In this document: positions 38,331-48,600 of the stretch, one piece after another
Layout: each line of letters begins with the position of its first letter
Numbering within the stretch: the first letter of the stretch is position 1
From: Casuarius casuarius
Lineage: Eukaryota; Chordata; Aves; Casuariiformes; Casuariidae
Direction of reading: 5' to 3'
Length of the DNA: 64,000 nt
NCBI GenBank assembly: GCA_003342895.1
Contig: PTFA01000028.1
Span: 4,052,433 to 4,116,432 of the forward strand
Translations under genes and position numbers: made by a program
The notes under the pieces: generated by a model
The model's input: only the letters and a program-made list of their open reading frames with translations
The model's database searches: none
Told to the model about the DNA's origin: nothing

Positions 38331-38544
38331 TTCTTAAATATTGTTAGTGTTGATAATTTGGGAAGAAAACATTTCTTAACTTATCTCAGTAGAGAGTTGA
38401 GTAAAGACTAATATTTGGGCAGATGAGGAAAACTAGAAGAAAAGATACAATGCTTCATGAGGTAGTGTTATAGAAGTCATAGTGGAGCAAAGAGACTTAT
38501 AAAGAGGCAAAAGAAAAGTGAAATGTTCACAACTCACTAGGCAT

Positions 38545-38665
38545 AATTTAGGGGCTCCTGTAGTGTCCCCAGACTGGGTGCAGTCTTGGGTCTGATCTGT
38601 CACCTTCGTAAGTCAATAGGAACATTTCACTGGCTTAGGTGGACACTGGATTGGGCCAGCAGTGC
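38545..38665. repeat. Possible ancient sauropsid interspersed repeat
   Basis: The blocks 'gtcaataggaacatttcact', 'ggcttaggtggacactggat' and 'tgggcc' resemble an old sauropsid repeat in which 'agtcaatgggactactc' is followed by 'agtgggctttggatcaggcc'. Diverged and assigned only from memory of that pattern. Confidence 0.35.
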
Positions 38666-39560
38666 TTCTCTTTTTCATGCATCATTGAGTGATTCTCTCA
38701 AAGGTATTTGGGGCTTGATAAATCAAGTATCTAAGTACTGAGCAGTGTTTGCACAGTTCTGTATATATCAGTACTGCTCATGTAGTATACTTCCAAGTTA
38801 TGCCTTCTATCTGTAACTACTACGTTCTTTCAGCAGCATCGAGAAAAGGATTATTCCCTCAGGATAAAAACGCACACAATTGAAAGAAGTTAATTTCTTC
38901 CTATTGTCCTCTTTCATTAGCTCTTCTTTTCACTCAGAAAAAAAAGTCCCATATAATATCCGACATTGATATTGCCATATATAAATACATTTCCATATTA
39001 GGTGAGAAGTAACTTTGCTACCATACATTTATTTATGCATATGCACTAGTGCATATAAAACATCATGTGTACACATTCTAGATTAAATATATTTAGATGT
39101 TGAAAAAGATTGATGAGTAATTCTTAGTTAAAGGAGTATGTAATTTTACTACATACTTCAGACAAATACAATGAAGGAAAGTGGCCTTTTATTGTATGCC
39201 AAAATAAAAATAGAACAGCCCATGTTAGAACAAAAGTTACAGTACTGGAGTCTGTGCAAAAAGGAGCAAGCTGAGCTTCCCTGAAATTTCAAATGTTCTG
39301 ATCAAAGGTTTTAGATGGGACTAGTCTCAAGTAAAAATATTTGCACAGTGGTTTACTGCACTCTTGTTAATATGAAATGTGAAAAAAAGGTACCTTTTAC
39401 AAGATCTTAGCAAAAGTCCTTGATGACAGCTGAGAGAGAAATACTGTAGTTCCTGAGTAACGTACCAAGATTCTTCTTCATACTCTTATAAAAGCAGTAG
39501 TAGCCAATTGTATACAGTGGTAAAAGCTGCAACAGTTGTGTTCTAAAGTAAGGGGATCCA

Positions 39561-39582
39561 GACAAAACAAAACAAAACAAAA
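39561..39582 (+). repeat. (ACAAA)n microsatellite
   Basis: Four near-perfect copies of a 5-bp unit (acaaaacaaaacaaaacaaa). Confidence 0.9.
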
Positions 39583-41419
39583 GTGAGAGATGTTTAAAAA
39601 GAGAGTCCACTAGTTTTCTCTGATCCTTCCAATCACATTTGTCCTTCATTGCCCTTATGCAACATGCAAATACTAATATTGATTCAGATGAGATCAGTGA
39701 ACATTACAATTTTTCTATCACTTGGGCAATACCAGATCTAAGCATTGATGATATGAAACACAGGATTTTAGTTAATGTCCAGATATGCTTTTATCTGGTG
39801 ACATTTTCCATAACCAAAGATGAATGTGATACTAGGAGCAAATGATGATCCATTGCCAGAAAAGGCATGTCCTTTGTCCTGTAAATTGAAATCATAAGGA
39901 TTAAAGAAGGCTATGTCTGGTCTGACATTATTAATGATTCTTGTGTGTTTCTCGCTGAGGCAACATTTTGCTAATCAGTTCTGTGATGTAGATATATACT
40001 TGCTGACTGCACTGCGTTTCATGTGTGCTTAGATATCTATTCCACATGAAATTGCAAATTAATCTGTTTTTTGTTGAGTGTTCAATGATCACTTTATTTG
40101 CATTTTTAGAATGAGGGCTGTAGAGAGTTCAAATGCACACTAAGAGTCCCCTGCATTTTTTGAAAGTATGGTCTTATACTAGGTCTTCTGGAAGCCTTCC
40201 CTTCTGTATAGTGCTTCCAGGCTTTCCAGCTGCTGATGGCTAGGGATTACTCTCCAACATCAAGTAAATACTTGTTTAAAACAATCGGAGGCACGTCTTA
40301 TCTGGCAATTCAGATTGCAGTGTCACCAATGCTGCAAGCCAGCAGAGATTTTTGGGGGATTATTTTTTTCTTCTTCTTTGGAAGGCTGGGCATGTTGGTT
40401 TTGATCTGCTTTTTGAATGTGAAATTTTTATTGTGTTTTTCTTCAGAGAAATCACCCAGAGGTATATAATGACAAATGCAGCTCAGTTAGAACTAGTAAT
40501 ACCAGAAGTAATGATTCATTGGTGCCTTTTATATGGACTGAAAGAGAACGTTGATTAAGTATTGTTATAGGAAAAAGTAAAAATCACTCTGTAACACAGA
40601 CTACATTATCTGTGAAATAGCAGGTTATTGTCACATAGTATACCGTGGGTTTGTTAAATACTTATACCAGCTAGTGTTTATCACTAGTCAGACCTCCACC
40701 TACTTAATTAATTTCTACTACATCACTATCTATTCTCCCACTCCCAAAACACATATTTTGATGAGAATGAAGTAATCATTTTACTGCTAGGTTTAGAGCT
40801 CACATACTGCCACAGTAGCATGCAAATATGCATGGAAGAGGCAGCTCAGCAAGAAGAACTCTAATAGCACCCTGTTCTTCCTTGGTGTTATGCTTGAGGT
40901 TGTCACAGAAGCAATAATAAAGGACAGTTATGTTCCAAGATTTCTGCAAGACTCAAATGTTTAAAATGTGCCATTTAGGCATATTGTGAGCAGATGCAAG
41001 ACTGCTGATCGGGTTCAGACTTTTCTGAAAGACAGAAAACTTTTGGTTCACTGGCATTGTTTTTTCATTAACATTCATGGTCTGTTCTTTTTTCTCAAAA
41101 TCCTATGGATTTGTTTTTTGAAGCAGACCATAGCTCTGACTGTTCTGACCCTTTTACTTTCATTTTCTGTTGTTATAATTTGAAGAAAAGATCTTCCCAC
41201 TAGAATGTATACCATAAAAAATTTGTAAACAGGCAAAAATAATACATAGTTTTGAAGATGCACAGAAAGCATGAAATGCAGTGGAAAACAGAACTGTGAC
41301 AAGCTGTGTAGCTCATTATAGCAAAGAAACTCCCCAGGAAAAATGATATGATATGCTGAAAGCCTCTTTAGCTTTGTTTTTTTTTATTCCTGCACCTCAT
41401 ATTCTCCTTGATTCCAAGG

Positions 41420-41660
41420 GGAGGAGAAGGGCTTGATAGGAGTGGGTGCATCTGGCAGGTCAATGCCTGGTTGCACAGTTGATGTCACAGGCAAGATTTT
41501 GGCTTTGATAACTACATGGTTCTCTTTGAAGAATGAAAACTGCTGGGGAGGGGTAGGAACCAAATGAACCAGCTTTAGGGGGGCAAGAGCATCTTTGCCA
41601 GCAGGTGAGGAAGACTTTAATCTAGGTTTGCTGAGGAATGGTGACCAAAGCCCCAAGAGA
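41420..41660 (+). pseudogene. CR1 ORF1 esterase-region remnant
   Basis: The sense frame near 41440-41540 reads QVNAWLHS, a stop, then CHRQDFGFDNY, and further on gives GKSIFASR. This corresponds to the C-terminal part of the CR1 first open frame, which in this family carries an esterase-like (SGNH hydrolase) domain ending in a GKxxFASRL segment. Only the tail is present, with internal stops and a shift. The 90-codon frame on the opposite strand (41384-41656) is its antisense shadow. Confidence 0.7.
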
Positions 41661-41760
41661 AGTGGAGGGAGGCATCAGAGGCACTAAGGAAGTGCATGAG
41701 GGACAGCATGAAGGAGGAGGGTATCACAGTTCTGCTGAGAAAGCAGCATGACTGCGAGCA

Positions 41761-42168
41761 CATCTGAAATGCCTGTACATAAATGCACGCAACGTGGGAA
41801 ACACACAGAAGTCCATGTGCAGCTGCAGACCTATTGTCTCATCAGGATCGCAGAGACATGGTGAGGTAGCTTGCTTGAGTGCTGTGATGGATGGATAGAG
41901 ATTCTTTAGGGAGGACAAATCAGGAAGACAAGGAGGAGGGGTTGTAGTTTATACAAAGGAGTGGCTCAAATGTTCAGAGCAGCTCAAATTTGAGAGCTTA
42001 TGGGTAAGCATCAAAGGAGAGACCAACAAGAATGACTTCACAGTGGGTGTCTGCTACAGACCACCTGATGAAGAAGTAGATGAAGCTTTCTCTAGACAAC
42101 TAAAAGAAGGCTCACAGTTGCGGACCCTGATTTTGCTGAGGAACTTTGGCCACTCCAATACCTCCTGA
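41761..42168 (+). pseudogene. CR1 ORF2 endonuclease domain, inactivated
   Basis: An apurinic-type endonuclease nicks target DNA to start CR1 insertion. The frame from 41761 opens with HLKCLYINARNVGN, matching the conserved N-x-R start, and is interrupted by TAG at 41896-41898. It resumes in the same frame with RFFREDKSGRQGGGVVVYTK and later VGVCYRPPDEEVDEAF, both strong family signatures, and ends at TGA 42166. The IAETW motif carrying a catalytic glutamate is still readable at about 41847-41861 but in another frame, so small indels flank it. The expected GDFN motif has become RNFG, losing its aspartate. The domain cannot be functional. Confidence 0.88.
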
Positions 42169-42169
42169 A

Positions 42170-43055
42170 AGCTGCCTGGACACGAGCATTCCAGGAGATT
42201 CCTCAGTGTGCTGAAGACAGTTTCTTGACAGAGGTGATGGACAAGCTGACTAGGGAAGGTGCTCTACCAGATCTGTTAGTCTCAGAAAGAACTGGTTGGA
42301 AGTGTGAAGATCATGCAGCCTGGGCTTTAGCAATAATGAAATGGTGGAGTTTAAGATCCTGAGAGAAGTGAGCAAGATTAATAGCAATTATAGCCGTGGA
42401 CTTCAGGAGAGCAGACTTTGGCCTGTTTGGAGACTTGGCTGTTAGGCTCCCTTAGAGAACTGCTCTGGAAAGGAAAAGGGCTCATTGGAGCTGGTTGATT
42501 TTCAAAGTCAGTCTCTTCAAAGCACAACAATGGTCCATTCCAGTATGCAAAAAGTTGGGGATGTGCGGCTGAAGGCGAGCTTGGCTGAACAGGGAACTTC
42601 TGACTGAGCTCAAATGCAAAAAGGAATACAGAAGGTAAACAAAAAATGGAAGTAGAGATGGACTACCCGTGAAGCATAGAGAGATAGTGCCTGGGTATGC
42701 AGGGATGGAATTAAGAAAGCCAAAGCTCAGCTGGAAAGCTGAAACTATAAAGGGACAGGAAGGACAATGAAAAGGACTTGTATAGAAACATCCACAGCAA
42801 AAGGAATACTGAAGAAAGTGTGGGCCTGCTGCTTAGTCAGGCTGAGGGCTTAGTGAAAAAGGCCAAGGTCTTCTCTGCCTTTGACTTTACTGCAAGGTCT
42901 ATTTTCAGTTCTCCCAAATCCCTGTGCATAGTAGCAGGGTCTGGCAGAGTGAAACATTGTCCACAACAGAGGACAATTGATTTAGAGACCACTTAAGCAA
43001 ATTGAGTGAACTCAGGTGTATGAGGCAGATGATATGCATCTAAGCTTGCAGCAAG
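42170..43055 (+). pseudogene. CR1 ORF2 linker and start of RT region
   Basis: Scattered over frames are segments expected between the endonuclease and RT: DKLTREGALPDLLVSER, a DHAA-like phrase, DFRRADFGLFRD-like residues near 42400, and AWLNRELLTELKCKKEYRR near 42575-42630. The frame open at 42778-42996 includes EESVGLLLSQAEGLVKKAKV, then FSAFDFTARSIFSS, matching the pre-RT segment KAxVLNAFFxSVF. Residues near 43000-43050 resemble the first RT block (H-L-x-x-L ... MHP). The catalytic YxDD block never appears. Confidence 0.78.
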
Positions 43056-43059
43056 GGAA

Positions 43060-43290
43060 ATTCTGATTAGATATTAGGCCAAAAATTTTCAATGAGGGTG
43101 GTCAAACCTTGGAACAGATCACCTACAGAGGCTGTAGAATCTCTGCTTTTGGCGATACCGAAACCACAATTGGATATGGTCTTGAGCAACGTAATCTAAC
43201 TCTAAAGTTGCTTCTAGCATTGAAGTTAACTCTGCTTTGTGTGAAGGGTTGCAACAGATGACCCCTAAAGGTCCTGTTGAACCTTAATTA
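43060..43290 (+). pseudogene. CR1 ORF2 C-terminus and 3' end
   Basis: The sense frame reads ILGQKFSMRVVKPWNRSPTE, then AVESLLLAI, then PQLDMVLSNVI. This is the conserved ORF2 C-terminus (WNRLPxEVVES...LD). The 3' untranslated segment follows with gcaacagatgacccctaaag and gtcctgttgaaccttaatta, before the terminal repeats. It is joined directly to N-terminal RT sequence, which defines the deletion junction near 43055-43065. Confidence 0.85.
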
Positions 43291-45257
43291 TTCTATGATT
43301 CAGAGATTCTGTATTGGTTTATTTACTTTTAAAAATATTTTCATCTACAATACTTGTGAGGAAGATTGCTTCCTTTGCTAATGGAAATTAGAAGCATTCT
43401 TTTGTGAGTGATAAGATACAGAAAAAAAGAACAGGCAGTTGCTGTTGATAATTGAACCTATTTGCAGCTGTCTAATGACAAATTCATAACGGTCTCTTCT
43501 GAAGTATGATGAAGTACCCATCTTTTGCTTTTGCTGATTTTGTATTTTGCTTAGTATGTGAACAGAAAGATCTTTTTCTCTTTGTTGTAGTAGATAAAAA
43601 AAAATCATTTTCTGTAATAGACGAGACAAAGGTGAAAGTAGTGATGAAGGATACAGGAAGAAAGTCACTCACAAGCATCAGGGGCACTCTTCCTTGTGTG
43701 TATTCTCCATATTGCTTACCTTTCATTAGTGCTATAGATATTAAGCATCCTTGAAGTTTTAAAATAGGATACACAAGGGTTGCAGGATACTAGTTCTAAA
43801 GATGTGTAATATATGGCCATGGGAAGTCCAAAAACTGAACTGTAAGGGAGAAAACAAAGGCTTATTTTACTACAGACTTACTATGTTAACCTCCAATATA
43901 CACTGCGAAGCACCAGCTGTCAGCAGGGTCATTCCTTATATTTGTTTGTGTGTAATTGCATAATTTATCAGACAGGGAAGTAGAATTAAGGTATTAAATT
44001 CAGGCTCCTTCTTGCATTTCTGTAATTGAATATATCCACTAGGCACAAGGCCTCTTTGAAGCTCATCTTTTTTCTTTCCTGTTTAAGGCCAGTATTTTCC
44101 TGATCTCTTTGCAGATGTATTAAAACAGAAAACATTTCATCCCCTGTGTGAAAAGGGGAACTTGGTTCTTGGAATTGATATTCTAATTCCAAATCATGTG
44201 TGCACTATATAGTGAAATGTCACTGACAAGAGTGAATGAAGAGGTCAGTGGGTGAAATGTGGAAATGGAGTGCTGTAATCCTGAGGAAATCATACAGTGG
44301 ATTTTGCTGGTTGATGAGCCTGTCATAGCTTCTAACATCTGGAACCAAACTATGTAAGAAGATCAAGTTTTGCTGTATGTCATACTTACTCCATAAGAGT
44401 TGCACATGCTTTGTTCCAAAACCTAATTTTTCCACAAAAAAATTGTTAATTGATGTTGACAAAATTGCACAAAAAGCACCATGTACTTTTTCTTTCCTGA
44501 TCTCTAACCTTAAGAGACTGAGGCGGTGCCAACTTTGGAGGTTAGGCAGTTACAGCAGAATTTCAGGCTTCTACTGTCTGTCTGGCACCTAGATCTTATG
44601 CTCAGACTTTCAAATATGGTTGGGGCACCTTCACTCTCTTCTGCTGGCATACTGCTCTGTTTTGGTGCTGATGCTATACCAAGGAAAACTTTAAAATGGT
44701 ATTCAAAATCCACAATATGTTGTTTGTTCTGCTACACACTATTGTACTACTGAAAGGTGTCACCGTGTGATGATCTGTTGATAAGGAAACTCCTTCACAG
44801 AACCTCGAATATCAGCTTCAGCTTCACTTTTTTTCTGGATAGAACAGGCCTTCGGATATGCAATCTCAAATATTTCAGATTTTAAGTACTGCAGCATGTG
44901 ACTTACTGGGTGGCTTTGATCTCCGCTGAAATACATTTTTTAGACAATTGACCAGTGTCATACAAAAGACAAAGGTGGGAGGAAATCCCAGTTTCACTTG
45001 CTGTTTGTCAGCATTATAAATTGAGTTGCTAAGTGGCCCTGCTTCTCATATGTATAAATCAGCAAATATCTGTATGTATGCCTTGAGGATATGTTAATTG
45101 ATATAAGAAGACAAGGTAAACTTATAAGGAAGATTTCAGGTTAAAGAACCTAATTATTAAATGCCTTTTTTTGACCTGGAATTCAGCCCCCAAGTTAGAT
45201 GCCCTGTCTTACTATATACATTGCTTGGGGGGTGTCAGGTGTCTATACATGGCATTT

Positions 45258-45310
45258 GTGAATAAAATAAAATAAATACTGAATAAATATATATATATTA
45301 TTTAAAGTAT
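45258..45310 (+). repeat. AT-rich simple repeat (ATAAA)n/(AT)n
   Basis: A run of ataaaataaaataaata units followed by tatatatata. Low-complexity sequence with no other feature. Confidence 0.85.
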
Positions 45311-45641
45311 TTGAAAATATTAAAAATATCATCATGCTAACATACAGACCTATGCTTAGCCTGTATTTCTGAGAGGTGAACAGTTTACATCTAGACAGAA
45401 GGAATTTCAGGACAGCCCTTCCACCTTCTGAGGGAGTGCTCTGTCTATTTGGCTGTAGAGGATCAGAAAGGGGGTACTGTTTCTTTTTGGCTGTGTTTTG
45501 TGGGGCAGTTAGTAATTTTCTACGTGCTACTTGTGGAATTTGAGTCCCAGAGGCAAGATAGGTGGGGAATTCCTACTATGTAACTCCTGCTTGCGCTTAA
45601 CGTTAGAAAAACTGAGCGCTGTAGTCATTAGGTGGCTATGT

Positions 45642-45667
45642 AGTTGTCCAGTAACAGCTGGACAACT
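45642..45667. repeat. Perfect inverted repeat, 10-bp arms
   Basis: agttgtccag and ctggacaact are exact reverse complements separated by six bases (taacag), so the DNA or an RNA copy can form a 10-bp hairpin. There is no T-run after it and no gene beside it, so a terminator or other function cannot be claimed. Confidence 0.9.
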
Positions 45668-48600
45668 TTACTGAGAAAACTCATATGCCTGCAGGTTTAG
45701 ATGGTGATTTTTAGGGTGTATATTCTGGACATGGGTGCCCAAGATGTCATATAAATGCCTTTAGCCTCTCTATGAATTTAAATTGAATTCCACAGAGTAT
45801 TTTTTCTAATCTAACTGCTAAGAAACAAGAAGGGCAAGTGTGATTTTCAGATACCTGCTTCTTTATGTTACTTCCCTTTTAGTCTGGGCCACTTACAGGT
45901 ATTAGTGTTCCTTTCTGTGTCTAAGGTACATTCCTGTGCAGGAGGAGGAGGAGGCTCCAATTCACTGAGGGCAGCTCTGTAGCTAAAAGAAATGTACTCC
46001 TGCTGCAGTGACTCAGAGAGAGTTGTGTGCAGCTCTAAGGAACTGTAGCAAATTGTCAACTTCATGTGATTCCTTCCACCCACATACTCACTATTGTCTT
46101 TTCATGACACAGAGGGAAGAAGTAAGATGGGGCTGAGTGAGTAGTACAGCAAGGTCAGAACAGCAGTATGATGCTGCAACCGTGTGATCTCTGAGCTGTT
46201 TCTCAGATTCTACTTTTATAGTACACTGGCTTTTTGGAATAAATTATTAGACTTGAAAAATAAAATATTAGGGCGACTAAAGGAAAGGAAAATAAAATAT
46301 TAGACTGATTTTGACTAAGTGTTTTGTGTCTGCTGTGGCAGGCCCTTGAGTCCTGATGCTCTGAGGAATGTTGTGGATCTCTTCTGGCACACAGCCACAA
46401 GTTTGCCTTCCACAGGAAGCAATGTCTGCAGAGAAGGGGGGTTGTATACTCCTGAGCCTCCCCTGGTATCTTATGGCACTGTGACAAGGGCCGACATTTG
46501 GACTGAGGAGCTAAGAAGAAATCCTAGGTGCTTTAGATGTTGCTGAGGTGTTCACTTTATTAGCTGGTTTGGCTGATTCTTTTGTCAGGGCAAAGCTTAG
46601 CTGAGCTCTCATCCCAGTTCTCTGCCAGCTGATAAAAGCAAGTAGGTCCCCATCTTCTGGGAACACAGAATCCCTGATACAGATACTGAGGCCAGAGCCA
46701 TCAAACAAGCTAGTTACAAACTGTGTTAGCTCAGCTGAAGCATTTCAGTTTTTCAGGAATACAACCGAGAGATATATAAGCCTAAGAACTTTGCTTGATA
46801 TAAATTAGTCTTGACTGAAGATAAGTTGGTAAACAGGAGTAACTCTATTACCTAGAGAAGTTATAGTGTCTTTGTTGTTTATAAAAAGAAAATAAACATT
46901 TTCTTAAGTCAGCATATTTAGGTTGTGCACTAGAATTGCTTTTGGTTTTAATGAAATGCAAGGTGAAGTTACAAAAAGCAAATGCTAGCTGTTGATGTGA
47001 ACCTGATGAAAGTAATTTGAATGTAATTTAGCTTTCTTAGAGAATACCAACAGTACATTTTTAAAACCAGAAACATACAGGTATACATATATATACTGTT
47101 AAATATTTGCAGGTGGTGAAAATGTGTTTGTTACCTCAGTGAGATGAGACCTAAGAAAAAAGAAGACATTATTTGTTCTTCAGAACTGATTTTCCCTTTA
47201 GAGATAGATGGATTGGAGTGCAAAGATTATTTTACCTGACATGAAGACACAGGCAAAAAATCGACTGGAAAAAGCTCCTTTGGCATGGATTGTAGTTCTT
47301 GGTGCTCTTAAAGGCAGATGGCTTTTCAAAAAAGATCTGCAAAGTCTGCAGTTTTGTAAGCTGCAAATTCCTTTCTTTGGTTAGACCATGCTGAGAATTC
47401 TTCCCTCTCTTTTTCTGCCCTTTCAGGTGTTTCTCATTGCCTCTGCAGCAAAGCATCCTTTCTTATTCCTTTCTCAGATAGGACGGGAGGTTAGTTGTGA
47501 GAAATTGCTGTCTTTACCTCCCATGTCTCCTTTCCATGTTCTCAGAGACAGTCAGTGAAGAAAGATGACTTTTCTCATTCAGCTTGTTTGGATGAGTGAT
47601 ATCTCTATATGTAAAGGTCAGACTATCAATCAAATGTAGGCCTATCACCATCCTGCTGCTCCCCAGATGGTTGGACCAAACTTGAGTATCAATATGATCC
47701 CACAACTTCTCGCCAGACGGTGGTCTTCAAGAGTGGATGAAACTGTAATATGGGTAGGAGAGGAGGTGCAGCCAGCAGCCATTATTACAATGTTTGAAGG
47801 AAGGCTGTGCTACACTGCAGAGTGCTTGGGAGGGAGTGGGAATAGAAAGGGGATCTCTCTGTCTCAGAAAATCCATTTCTGGCCTCATATATGTCATCTG
47901 TTGTGTAGCCTGAGTATCTTGATCTAAACCTGAGAAAGGAGTGATGCCTGTTTTTCATATACTTGGATCTTACTTTTTTTTGCTACCCAGGGTTTTGTGC
48001 CCACATTGTTTAGCAAGGTCAGCTACATAAGAATTTCCCTTTGGATGAAGTTAATAAATTATGGTGAGTCATGTTGTACAATGTGCTGCTTTACTAGAAG
48101 ACATTCACAGGGAGCAATGAATTGTTGGAGTAATTGCTTGCCTCACTTGTTAGAGCTAAAGGCTGGTATTTCTGACAAACCATTTATTTACAAATCACTT
48201 CCAAATGGAGTAATAAAAAGTATGTGTATTTTTATGAGGAATCTTTGAACAGTTTATATACATTGCAAGCTATTTTGTGGCAGTTTCTAAGGCCCTGAAC
48301 TTGCAAGCTTTTATGCACATACTTAGTTTTATACACAAGTAGGTTTGTTGTGCATAAAATCAGTTAGCTGCATTTGTCTTCACTGGATCAATATTTAAAG
48401 CACAGGCAACTTATTCATATTGGATACTAGTCCTGTGGCACATCAGAACTGGAGACTTTTGAGTTTTAAGCTCTACAAACCAAGTAAAAAAGAAAGTATA
48501 TGTTCTCAAAAGCATAATTCAAAAATTTTGAAAGAGTTACCATCTATATACATGGCTATATAGTTTTCATTTTGTTGAATAAAAATATGTAAACGATAAC

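Larger units (their letters stand above)
38331..41392. other. Non-coding DNA, no gene recognised
   Basis: No gene is visible. A possible ancient repeat lies at 38545-38665. A short (acaaa)n run is at 39561-39582. Small open frames at 40236-40558 and 40968-41302 overlap on different frames and strands and match no family. Confidence 0.55.
41393..43312 (+). mobile_element. CR1 LINE with RT core deleted, plus strand
   Basis: The most complete retrotransposon in the window. In order it holds ORF1 esterase-region remnants (about 41400-41680), the ORF2 endonuclease (41761-42168), the endonuclease-RT linker (about 42170-42990), a short stretch resembling the start of the RT region (about 42960-43055), then directly the ORF2 C-terminus (from about 43060) and a CR1 3' end closing in attctatgattcagagattc at 43290-43309. 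The closing repeats are the hallmark of avian CR1 3' termini. A full-length CR1 would have well over 1 kb of RT sequence where this one has a junction. Stops and frameshifts show it is inactive. Confidence 0.9.
45150..45790. repeat. Possible ancient repeat, unclassified
   Basis: Blocks such as ggaattcagcccccaagtta-gatgccct (45178-45207), gtcaggtgtctatacatggc (45235-45254) and gggtgcccaagatgtcatat (45735-45754) resemble an old sauropsid repeat rich in 'ggtgcctaa'-type words. An AT-rich stretch (about 45258-45340) splits it. The family is unknown to me and the match is by memory only. Confidence 0.28.

Noticed and set aside
41384..41656. Minus-strand open frame of 90 codons
   Set aside because: It is the antisense shadow of the CR1 ORF1 remnant, which is recognisable on the plus strand.
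46203..46708. Overlapping open frames on both strands (75, 94 and 65 codons) in a less AT-rich patch, with a ctgctgtggcag acceptor-like site
   Set aside because: No protein family recognised, both strands are equally open, and no donor site follows the plus-strand frame in a convincing place.
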